Below, piece after piece: positions 10,301 to 22,300 of a stretch of 64,000 nucleotides of DNA. The translations under genes were made by a program, and so were the position numbers. The DNA is from Mermis nigrescens (taxonomy: Eukaryota > Nematoda > Enoplea > Mermithida > Mermithidae): NCBI GenBank assembly GCA_036768485.1, contig JAVLUZ010000143.1, positions 5,012,346-5,076,345 of the forward strand, read 5' to 3'. Under the pieces are notes generated by a model that worked only from the letters and a program-made list of their open reading frames with translations, had not been told where the DNA came from and searched no databases. Each line of letters opens with the position of its first letter. The first letter of the stretch is position 1.

Positions 10301-13300
10301 AAAATAGGACTTTTTAATCGTTTTTTTGGCTGTTTTTGGGCTTAGTCCCCCGAAAAATTGGTGTTGGTCCCCCCAAAATAGGACGGTCAGCTACGTGCCT
10401 GGATATGCATTCATATACAACAGTTTTGCGTTGAAAAATATTTATTTTTTGGCCCTGCTTTTGTGCCTATCTTCTCATTATAATTTTCTCTTTTCCTTCT
10501 CCTAGATTGTCCGAACTCCCGATGAATCCCAACATGCGTGTCTCTTCACTTACCTCAGCATGCGCAAAAATTGTTTATTTTTTATTTAGCTGGCCCTAGC
10601 TCACGAATACGGCAACGGTTCTCCTTGTACGATTTGCAAACAAGAATGTCCCGGCCTTGATTTGCATTTCTGGAGGTGGGAGTAATTCTTTGATGCACAC
10701 GGTCAAAAGTTCTGGGAGTGGGTAGACCGAGTTTTCATGGGGGGGGTAAATGATTAATTTTTACGGCCAATCCCCCTCCCCCGTCACAACCCGTAAAAAT
10801 ACTTTATTTCGTTGCATTTTACTCTTCTTGAATACTCGTGATAAAGTTTGCATAAAAAACAAATGATAATAAGAATGGAGTGATTTGGACTATCAAATAT
10901 GCACAAAATAATGGACAAAAAGTGTCTGAATGAATGAATGGACAGTTTACTACTCGAAAAATACTTCAGATTATACTGTTTAGCATCGTTTGGCGCTCTT
11001 TCATAATTCAAACAATAGGTGGTACCACTGTTTTTTTAGCGCAGCGCAAACAAAAGTGGCCGCGCGCAAAGGAGAATTTTCGGACATTTGCGCAGTGCGC
11101 AAAGGAAGAATTCTGACCATCAAAAATAAGAAAAATGAAGAAAATGAATAAGGAAATGATTGAAGGAGTTGAAGTGAAGTGAAACTTTCTTTTTCGAACA
11201 AATAAGTGTTGTTTCATAGTCATTTAACATTTTATTACTATCATCACAGCAAAGCACTGGTACATTCTTCACCAATGTTATAGCGGCCACGAGAAGCATT
11301 TTTAACCTAATATGATGAGCACTGGTATAGTCGTATGTCTGATAATCATCAAAATTGAGCTTCAAGCGAACTAATGAGTCCAGTGTTTCGACTTCGAGCC
11401 AACAATGTACAATGTTAAACCTCGTTCACTCGTGCTTGAAAGTTGTACGAAATGAAGCTCATTAAATATTCATTCCGGAAATAGAATGCAGAAGGCGGAT
11501 CATATAGGCGCATAAAAAATACGCGTAGTAGTCAGTGTTGCATCGCCTGTATAGTGAACGCTACAGCATCTAACAAAAATGAGCAGATAAATACTTATTA
11601 TCTTACGCTTAGTGTATTGATATTGCATTTTAGTTTCTAAGCATAAAATATTTTATTGCGCAAATATGAGCTCTGCGCAAACGTCCGACGCTCTCCATTA
11701 GCGGCTGCGCAAATAGGGGTGGCGCTAAAAAAGCCTGGGTGGTACGCAAATGGTTTGAGGGGGTTATGCTTTTCAAAAGTTGTGGTAGGGGGACGCCCCA
11801 CATTCCCACCAAGTGCGCATGTGTGGAGTAATCTTCAGCTAATGATTACTGTGTTTGCAAGAAATCGGACTAAGTGGCTTCACCATTAGTTAAGGTGGCT
11901 ACAAGGTTGAATTTATAGGGGTGGAAGGCATTGCTCCTCCGTCTGCTCAACATATACATATCTACTTAGTTGGCCTGATGAAAGTGGTTATGTACATACT
12001 TGTAATGCATACAGCGCACGGTCCAAAGTTCTGGGAGGGGGTAAACCGAGTTTATTTGGGGGGGAGTAAATGGTTAATTTTACGGCTAATTATGGCGCTC
12101 AGTGATGAGATCATGTTGATTTTTTCAGATATTTTCTGTCGTTCCTTATACCCCCTCCCCTCATAATCCGTAAAAATGCTTTAATTCCTTGTAGTTTAAT
12201 CTTCTTAAATATTTGTGATTAAGTTTGCATGAAAACAAAATGGAATGACTTGGACTATCCAATATGCACAAAATAATGGACAAAAAATGTCTAAATAACT
12301 GAATGGACAGAGTACTACTTGAAAAACACTTCAAATTATACTGCTGAACATTGTTTGGCGCTTTTTCATAATCCCAACAATAGGTTTTGGTCCGAAAATG
12401 GCCTGAGGGGGGTATACCTTTCAAAAGTTCTGGTAGGCCGATATCTCCTTAGTGTGCATGTGTCAGTAATGACTCAAAAGTCTGGGTCGGGGTAGACGGC
12501 TTTTTTTGTGGGATGGGGTGAATAAATGGCATTTTATTTTTATTAAGAATTGCAACCAAAAAGGCATCCGGCGCTTCTAGTGATTTTTAATTAAACCATT
12601 CCTTTGGCGGCCTGTGAACATACATGGGCAGCAAGTAAATTCTGGGGGGTGAAATCGCCAAAAATTGCCAGAATGTTACTAAAAATAGAATTATGGGGGT
12701 CTACAGTAATCTGCAGGGTTTTTTCAACTTCGGGGTGTATACCCTCAGACCCTTAACGCCCACGTGTGCCTGTGAGCTTTATTTTTATGCCATGAATATT
12801 TTAAAAAAATACATAAAACTCCATTAGCAACGTTTGATTGTGAATGCAAATTGAAGTTTTTATAATGTTTAGGTTCTAAATTTTATTTTAGCTCCTTTTC
12901 TTATGTATTTTATTTTTGAAAAGCGCTTGTTTCTTCACGAAATTTCGGTCGCATCTTCCCGCATTTGCGAGCGTAATTCTAGTTATACTTGGAAATCGAA
13001 TAGCGTAAAATAATTCGTGACATCTGAATTACCAAAAATTCACGATAAATAGCGTAAAATAATCCGTGACATGTGAATAACCATAAATTTTCGATATAGT
13101 AAAAATACTGTTGGGTATAAAAACGAAAAAACATACCAGAAACAAGAAATAAAAAATAATAATTACAAAATACGGCCTCGTGATTCGTTACATGTTTCAA
13201 ATAATTAATTTGTGAGTTTCTAAGTTTTATTAAATGTGCTTGGTTAGCTACTCAGAACATAAATACTACAAATGTAGAAAACATTTATTACTTAGTAGCG

Positions 13301-16300
13301 AGCAAGAAACCGTAGGATGTAACATACGTATACCGGCTCAAAAATTTGGAAGGGAGGTAGTCGGTCATTTTTAGCAGGTGGTGGTTTTGGCCAAAAGTAG
13401 CAAAGAACATAAGAATGACCTTAGAACGCATGTTTTCTGTTCAAAAATTCAAGAAGGGTGAAAGATCTCCGCTTTTTGGGGATGGGCAACCGACTTTGAG
13501 TGGGGAATTCGATTTTATTTGCTTGTTTTAGTCACTTAGGCGCAGTGGCGTACGTTATTACAAAACGACTTTTATGCAGATTTTCGTGCTTGACTTATTT
13601 TGCTTGGTTCACGCATTAAGGAAAATTTGCAAGGCTTGCAAGTGCTCAAAAGACGATCACGACATAAAACAGGCCGAAGCTGATCCAGGAAAATTAAGAA
13701 TCGGCAAGCTGTTCGACTTAATTGAACCTCTACCTTTTGCCGAAAATCGATCGACGCAAGAAGAACATTGTTCGGGAAAAAGTCCGCCTATTTCCTATGT
13801 TACTCAAAGAACTAAACTTAAATTTGACTGGGTGCCGCCTAATGCCTTAGAAAATGTAATTTTACATTAAAGGTGTAAAAAGGATTTTATAATCCATATT
13901 CATTCATCACTTGCCTGTTAAGTAAGGTTAATTTTTAACACTGTGTTTTGCCTCCAATTTGCGCAGTAAAAAGCCTCTGCTGGTGGTGATTGAGGTATTG
14001 TCCGTGCGATTTCGAGCTGACGGAACGTTTTTTCCATCATTTTTGAGGACAAAAACAGTTGTAATGTCAAAAAAATTTTTGGTGCGAACTAGCCGGATTA
14101 ATAATTTTATGTGCTATTGCGTCTACGTAAATAATCGAAAAATCAAAATTTCTCGCCAAATTAATCGATTTCCTGGTTCATTACTGTTAAAAGCGATATA
14201 ATGCAGTCAAACTGCTCTGAAATTACTTTAAAATGCGGTATTACTACGAAAAGGCGTTTGGTGTTTTTTCCTTTTTACCACTTTGACCATTTTCGTCATT
14301 TAAGTAGCAAAAAAGCGTCAACACTAAATTTATTGTTCTGGATTTCTGGGATTTTACCCCTCCATGCCGACCCTGACATTGTGCATCTATGGTCACCCAC
14401 TTGTCGTAGCCCTAGGCTGAAATGTGACAGGCTAGAAATTTTTGTGGAAATAATTAGACCTTTTCGCATCGTTTCACTTTGAATTGTGAAAGCTTAGTTG
14501 GAATAGCTAAATTGATTAAAGCTTCGCTTTTGTACAGTCTGCCCGTTGGTTTATATGTTGGAAACTTTAATAATTGGATAGCTTGCAAAAAACAAAGTTC
14601 CTTAAGTTTTCCAATGCCATCTATCCTTTAAAATCATAAAATTTGAACATCGCGAAGAAATGTTCGTTCTCGATAGACTTGAAAAGTATTAATTTTGGTC
14701 GTGCTTGAGACAAACTTATTGAAAATATTTCACACGTAGCGCTGAGCGCCGGAAATTTTGAAGATTTTTTTACCTTTCAAAAACAAATTTGAGCCAACTA
14801 GTAAAAACCGCATTTTTCAATGTTCTTTAAGATGTTATACGTCACTGTCTAATTTTCTTCTTACTATATTAGCTGTTGAATAATGGAAAATTATGGAAAG
14901 TGCTTCATGCAAAAATTGGAAGATTTTTTCGACAAGGAAATGTAATTTTTTATCTTTCTGGCATCATTTTACCTCTCAGATATTTTCTGGCCAAAGAAGG
15001 GGGCAAATGTATTTATTACAGAAACAAGGTCCATAATTGTGGTGGAAAGTCGTATATACCTACTTGTACGGGGTGTGAGTAAATGAACAAAGGTAGTCTG
15101 ACATATTTTATGGGGTTTCACCTCTCCCCAGAAATTATTCATCCCTTCCCCCAGAAATTTTTCGTCCTCCGTCACCCCCAGGATTCGTGATTTCTCAGAA
15201 GTTTCCAGAAAAAATTCGTAAAAGGCATACATGATCTGGGTGGTTTTCACTCCTCAGAAAAATTTTCACCCCCCCCCGCTAAAATTTTTCTACCCCTTCC
15301 CCAGAATTGGTGATATTTCGGAAGTTCCCAAAAATTTTCTAAAAATTTTCAGAAAAGATGCTTCCTTAAGCGTTTTTAGCTATCCATTTGCTCAAAAGTG
15401 CCAAATTTTGACGCTTCGCGCCATAATATACTCATGTTTTTACTATATTTTGCTCAATTTGTTCTGACTTTTTGATTTTTTTCGAAATTTGTTTCATGTT
15501 CTTATGCTCTAGAAAGATATAGCATCGTCAGAAACGCTTAAAACGATGTTTTTGACGCGTACCTACGATTTTTGGACCCAAAAAAGGCACTTTATAATTT
15601 AACCCTGCCCCTGAATTCCCATGCTGTGCATGTATGGTAAAAAGGTGCTGCATTAAGCGGTTTTAGCCATCCAATTTATTCGAATTTTTATATATATTTT
15701 TTTAAATTTCTTTGTTTTTACACTCTAGAAGGGTTGAGGAGCATCGCCAGAAACACCAAAAAACTATGTTTTTGACACGTATCCTCCATACATGCACAGC
15801 ATGAGAATTCTGGGGGAATTATAAATTGCCTTTTTTGGGTCAAAAATGGTAGGTACGCTTTGAAAATACCGTTTTTCATCGTTTCTGACGATGCTATATT
15901 TTTCTAGAGCAAAAAAACATTAAAAAAAATTTAAAAAAATCATAAAAGTCGAACAAATTGAACAAAATATAGTCAAAACATGAGTTTAATGGCGCGAAGC
16001 GCCGAAAATTTGGTACTTTTGAGCAACTAGATAGCTAAAAACGCTTTAAAAAACTTATTTCCTACAAATTTCTAGAAAATCTCACGAACTTTTAAAAATC
16101 GTTAATTCTGGAGGGGTGGAAAATTTTTGCGAGGGTGAAAACCCCTTGAACCCCCCAGATATTGTATGATTATCACTATTTATGAGCCCGAAAAAGGTAC
16201 TTTAAAATTTCTCACCTCCCCCGATACCAGAATTCCCATGCTGCGCATATCTGGAGGCAGCTTACAACATATTTGGATTTTGTTCGCTTTCGCTTCGCAT

Positions 16301-19300
16301 TATTTTTCCCGGAATATAGCCTGAAACAGATGAAAATTGCTTATTGTGTTTTTAGAAATATTGGAAATCATAAGGAAATTCGCTTTTTAACAATCAAATA
16401 AGTGAACACAGCATAAAAGCCGCGATTATGTTTCATTTGAAATGAACGTGTATGTCATTTTTTCGTTTCCTACCCCCATTCCCTCTCCACGGTAATAAGG
16501 CGGCGAATCCGCAAAACTTATATATAGAAACGAGTTCCTAAAATTGATCGGATTGGTTGTATTTCATTCCTTTTTGGGGTATAAAATTGCGTTTGCAAAA
16601 TAAAAAAATATGTACGTCTGCTGCATTACGATAACACACAAGGACGACTAAATGATAAATAAAAGCGAATAAATGAAAGAAAATGACCAGATTAATTTCT
16701 TGAATAGTATACTGACTCTTCAGTATTCTAGTCACTTGCTATATTGTACAAGTAATTTATTTTGTTCTTTAATGGCTTGCGTATGATGTTTTTCAAGAGT
16801 CATGTATGTTGGATACCTCTAAATTGCCCTAGCATTTGGTGCTGTTCCTCGCACAAATGATTTTAATCAATAATACTTATAGATATTAGATATAATAGCA
16901 TAGCAACTATACGTTAGGTAAATGCATATGTAACATGGCCATAATAAGTTAGCTAGCAAGACAGCTTTTTTGAACTAAAATTGCTTTACATTAAACTTAC
17001 CTTATAATTCATATAGGCCCGTATGCACAAAGGCCGATAAATTTAATCGGCGATTAAGGCTAATCGTAGATTAATCAATCGGAGATTAACGACAGATTAA
17101 ATTTTTAATCGTCGATTAAACGCCGATTAACAACAATTTTGATTGGAATTTCGGGTACTGGACAAGTCCAGTAGGTAGAAAAACGAGTACCTATTTTTCT
17201 GTTTGAATCGGTTATTTTTTGGCATGCCTGGACAGGATTGATAAAAGCACAAAAGTAAAAACAGGTTGGGTGGAAGCTGTAGTTTTGAAATTTTTTGTCA
17301 TATTTGATCGCATTAATTAAAACTGCGAAAAATGGACATCAGTAATAAACTTCGCGAAGAGAATGTAAAATTTTGACAATGAAAAAATCGAATTTCTCTT
17401 TGAATGCGCTTCCGAAAAAAGCTAAAATCATCGAAAATAAAAAAACGGATTCAAAAACGGCGACTGCTAAAAGCAAAGCATGGGGTGCTATTGAAGAAGT
17501 TTTCAAAGCGAATCCTAACGTGGAAGATCGCAGCAAAGCTTTCAAGTAAATTGATTAATCCACTAGCGCTGTTTTTGTTCAACTTGTATTGCGACCAAAA
17601 ATTTATCATCAGCGTAACTTTCTAGCGGATTCGCTCGTTCCAAAAATACCCTCCATGGAATCACGTTTTCCAAATTTTCGTCATAATTTTCGTCCAAATC
17701 GTCAAGAAAGTCAAGAACGTCCATAATCAAAGAAAACAGAAACCAACTGGCTCACAAAACGAAAGAAACTCACACTTATCGGCGTTTAAACCTGGGGAGG
17801 GGTAGGATTAAAATCTCCGATTAACCGAATCGCCGATTACCACTAATCGGCCTTTGTGCATACCGATAAATTTAATCGGAGATTAAAGTTGTAGTTTAAT
17901 CTCCGATTAGCGCTAATCGGCCTTTGTGCATACGGGCCATAGTTTCTGGCCGGTTTTAAGCATTTTTAGCTAAAAATTTTTATTTTCGTTCGTTTTTCGC
18001 CTTAATCTTGCTTTCTTTCTTCAAATAAATGTTCAAAGTCCTCCTCGGCATGATAGAGACCACAAATGGGCGTGAAGGTTGTGTGGACCATACCTGGGCA
18101 TGGGGGTTTAGGGGTATGCAATCCCCAGAGACCAAAATACCCCGTCAGAAACCAATTCCCCCCTCCAAAAATCAATTTTTTAAAATTTGTTTTTTTTTTT
18201 GCAATTTTTGATGCCAATGGATAGTGCTCGATGAGAAACGTTGCAAAATGGTGATTTTTTCGCCCTACCACCACCTTTAAAGGCCATTCTTTGACCTTTG
18301 AAAAAATCTTGCACCCTCCCCCAGGAGTTTGATGCCGCCTACCTATGGTGTGGATTCTTTGGATCTCAAAGACCCCTCCCAGATCCCCATAATCAAATTT
18401 TAAAAATGTGTCCTTTTACTTCACAATTTTTGATGTTGATCAGAGCTCGAATAGGAAACACCCAAAAATGGCGTTTTTTGCCCTAAGATAAGTTTTAAAT
18501 TCGTTACTTTTGGACCTGTAAAAATTTTTGGATCCTCAGATTCCCTATAATTCAGGCGCTGTCAATGTATGATTGCAAGCTTTTCCTTAATAGTATGTAC
18601 AAAAATGAAATGTTTCCTACACTTTCACGGTTGTGAGTTTGCTGCTTCATGGCAAAATCGGAAGTAATTTGACTTCCCGTTTTTCGTAAGTAAATGATTC
18701 TGTTAAAGGTTGATTCGTTTGTGGACGAACTGCCTGAACAGTACCGTCCAGTGAGTGATAGCAAAGGAGCGGTGAAAAGGCGAATGGCCATTGAGCACCA
18801 GCTGCCTCTGCACGACTATGACCCTGGTGCTTATCATAGAGAATTGACTGACGAGGAGTCGAAGTGCATGAACAAATTTATCCGCTACTTCAAACGGGAA
18901 TCATTAGGTCAGGGTTCAATAGGTCATTCGGATACAGATCAATCCAGCTCTGAAAAATTAGCTAAATCTTGGGTAAGCTGATTTGATTCGATGTTATTTT
19001 ATTAAAATTTAGCAGTCAATTCAGTTGATGACAATGCATTATTTAGTTGTACGTTTCAATGGCTTATGTTCCCTTGTTTCATTCTAATCTCTTGTTTAAA
19101 GCTAAATAGGTGGACAGCTACCGCGACTAATAGATTACAATTCATGCCTAGTTTGTATTCATTTTTGCCGCATATAAAGAAATTTATGTATTTTTGCCGA
19201 CTGACAGAAACTTTTAGTTTTAAATTTTTTTCTATAATTCGAAATTAGTTTGAAATTATATTATTTACAAATGCGTGATATGGTAATATATATTGAATTC

Positions 19301-22300
19301 GTTATAACTTATAATCATGATACACGTACTGACAATTATGAATCATACATGCACACGGTTAAAAGCTCTGGGAGGGGTAAACCGAGTTTCCTTGAGGGGG
19401 AGTAAATGAGTAATTTTGTTACATATTTTATGTCAAATTACTTAATTCGTCGTATTTTATTCTTAATTAATATTTGCGGTTAACTTTTGACGAAGAAAAA
19501 TAAGAATAACGGCGATGGAATGACTTGCAACATCAGATACATGCGAAATAATGGCAGGAAAGTGTATGGATGAATGAATTAAACAGATTATCTCTCGAAA
19601 AAATAAGTATATGTACTTGAAAATATACTCTTAGGTATCGTCTTACGACGCTTTTTTATGGTCCAAGCAGTAGGTTTTGGTCCGTTAATGGCTTAAGGGG
19701 CATACATGATCTTGGGGGTTTGGCGGGGTTTCACCCTTTCCCCAGAAAAATTTTCACACCCTGCAAAAATTTTTTTCACTTCCCCTCAGAATTGGCGATT
19801 TTTTGAAAGTTCCTAAAATTTGCAGAAAAGATGCTTTTTAAAGCGTTTTTAGTTATCTATTTGCTCAGAAGTGCCAAATTTTGGCGCTTCGCGCTATTAT
19901 ACTCATGTTTTGACTATATTTTGTTCAATTTTTTTCGACATTTTTTTCATTTTTTTAAAGAAATTTTCATATATTTTATGCTCTAGAATGATAGATCATC
20001 GTCAGAAAGGCCGAAACACGATGTTTTTGACGCGTACCTACCATTTTTGTACCAAAAAAAGGCACTCCATAATTTCACCCCCAGAATTCCCATGCTGTGC
20101 ATGTATGCTGAGGGTGTATGTTTTTCGAAAATTCTGGTACCCTCCCAGTGTGCATATGTAATTATGATACTTATTGGAATTATGACGCATAATCGGATGG
20201 ATACCACATTTTATATCCTAATTCTCCGTTTACTGAGATGAGCTACATATAAACAGTTGTAAAGAAGTTTAAAATAATAAAGATTATGAAGATGTAAATA
20301 AAAACAACATTTTTGTCCTGTACAAAAAGTCATGTGCCCAGTGGACATCAGATATCGATTCTGCTAGTCAAATCTTTATTAGCGGAGAAGAATATTTGCA
20401 GCCAATGAAACCGCGATATACATCGTCCGAAGTTGAGTTTCCTTTCTCCGCTTCTTACATTGTCGTTGCTTCTGTATTTTGGGTATATGTACCCGCAAAG
20501 CTTGCATGATGTCGATAGTTTTCGTATAGTCTAATTTTATAAGTGTGTAGGTTGTGTAGAAATCACTTCGATTTCCGTACGCAATCCTAGCCTTTTGCTA
20601 TTTTTTATAAATTCTATCTGTGCAGCTCCTTTCATTATAAAATAAAAGAGTGGCTCAAATTTTGTTAATTTCTTAGATCTGAAACCCTGCGTTTAAAAGC
20701 AAAAATACGTAATCTACGAGTATGTTCATCTCTTTAGGTATGCCATAAATGCGATGGTTTAATGAAGCGAGGAGATGTGGCTGTCTTTGCTGATCGAATG
20801 GGAGCGGATGTAAGGAATGAATAGATTTTTTATTCGTATCTGGTCTACAGCGTTATTCAGGGTGAGCCATAGAAGGATACACCCCTATGTTACAGGTCAT
20901 AACTTCGCTAATATAAACATAAAGCTTTAAAATCAGCTGCTTTTAATAGATAAAAATCTCTTCTTTTAAACTGAGTAAAAATTTTGTCAATTGCCGACGG
21001 TTCGGGCCGTAGCGTGCTCTGCTTACACCCTACTTTGATATTATTTAAACGCCGAGAGTCTTATAGTTTCTATCATCAATATGTTCCCTCTTCTGACGAT
21101 ATCATGAAGTTTTTACATCTAGTAGGGCGCTTACCTACTCTAGAGATTTAAACAATATGCTAACCAATTTTTTTACTGCATATATTGCCAAAAAATGATA
21201 CCGAATGCTCAGTAATGAGAGACAATGCAGAAACTTTGGGGTATAAACATTAGAGTGATGTGCAAGCATATCGCCCTAGCGCACAAAATGCTGTCATCTT
21301 GTCAAAACTTCTTTGCGATTTAAGCGAAGACATGTCTATCTATCTAATACAGCTGATCTTGCAATTATGTGTCCATAATTGCCCAAGTTATTATGTATTA
21401 TCAGATGCAGCCTTTTTCGGCCCAACCTGTATATTTATTACTTATTTATTTATCTTGCTAATATTTTATGCTTAGCTCTATTCGAGCATTGCTATCGCTA
21501 AATCAATTCGTTTTCTGTAATATGTAGGTTTGCTGGCATCCCGGTTGCTTTGTTTGTAGCGAATGCAACGATCTATTGGCCGATTTGATTTATTTTGTCA
21601 AGAATTCCAAAATTTATTGTGGTCGCCATTTCGGAAATTTGTTGTTTCCTCGATGCGCTGGCTGCGATGAAGTACATACATATAAGTGCTGCCACAGCTA
21701 TTTTAAATTAGGTCTAGGATTTCACTGTGCATTCAGCAGCTATGTCCTTTGGTCAACTCATTATGAATAATTGACATTATTATATGACATTTCATATTAT
21801 TTTCTTTCTTTGAATTGATTCTTTTTTTCTATTCACATTTTGCCGTTTGTCGTAAAATTTAAACTGTTGGTTCTGCCTTATGAAATTAGATCCTCAGTCA
21901 GTGCTCGTATTGATAGATAATTCTTTATTAATAAAACACGAAATATTATTAATTTAGCGTTGTAAATTTGAATTTCGCAACTAAGACGAATAGGTACATA
22001 CCCATCTTTATAGCCATTTGATTCAGGAATGATTTACTATAAAAGTCGGTCACATCCTACGTTCACTGGAATCAGAATGTTGAAATTCACTCCTATTTTC
22101 AAGTTGAGGGCGAAAATTGAAATTGTCGGCCTTTCTGGGAATTTTTCTCTAGTCTCCTTTACAAAACTTATATTATGTACGTGTCTGATGTTAATTATGA
22201 ATAAAAACTTTTGTGAAGCTGTTATAAGTATTTTGCCGAATTCTGTCGATAGCCGTGTCATACTTACTATGTTACTACTTGGCGTTTTCAAGCTGTTTGT

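Larger units (their letters stand above)
7343..10589 (+). other. Tes: Testin intron 1, filled with repeats
   Basis: It holds a short GC-rich stretch at 8066-8140 (runs of CGGGCCC), R1-type repeats at 8361-8765, 9104-9445 and 9446-9774, an R3 repeat at 9785-10170, and low-complexity AT sequence. The ORFs here fall in repeats and are not genes. Confidence 0.6.
10676..13620 (+). other. Tes: Testin intron 2
   Basis: Contains two R2 repeats, an inverted-repeat element nested in the first, a short R5 repeat and a degenerate piece at 13335-13500 that resembles 24150-24500. The rest (11823-12007, 12780-13335) is AT-rich with nothing recognisable. Confidence 0.55.
17016..17938. mobile_element. Harbinger-like TIR element remnant, 923 bp, with two converging ORFs
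   Basis: The ends are GGCCCGTATGCACAAAGGCC and its complement GGCCTTTGTGCATACGGGCC. ATA flanks both sides (17013-17015 and 17939-17941), a 3-bp duplication. The right end holds a second, inner copy of GGCCTTTGTGCATAC, and GATTAAATTTAATC-like motifs fill both subterminal parts. Inside are two short converging ORFs (own entries) resembling the Myb-like protein and the transposase N-terminus that PIF/Harbinger elements encode. The catalytic part is missing. Confidence 0.7.
13856..18708 (+). other. Tes: Testin intron 3
   Basis: The largest intron. It holds a reversed R3 piece (14225-14393), a nest of R1 copies (15100-16168), the Harbinger-like element 17016-17938 and an R4 repeat (18085-18340). 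A degenerate piece with the GCGCTGAGCGCCGG version of the hairpin motif is at about 14740. The stretch 16260-17010 is AT-rich with nothing seen. Confidence 0.6.
18973..20737 (+). other. Tes: Testin intron 4
   Basis: Holds an R2 copy (19344-20157) with an R1 copy (19701-20107) inside it. The rest (18973-19343, 20158-20737) is AT-rich without recognisable features. Confidence 0.6.
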
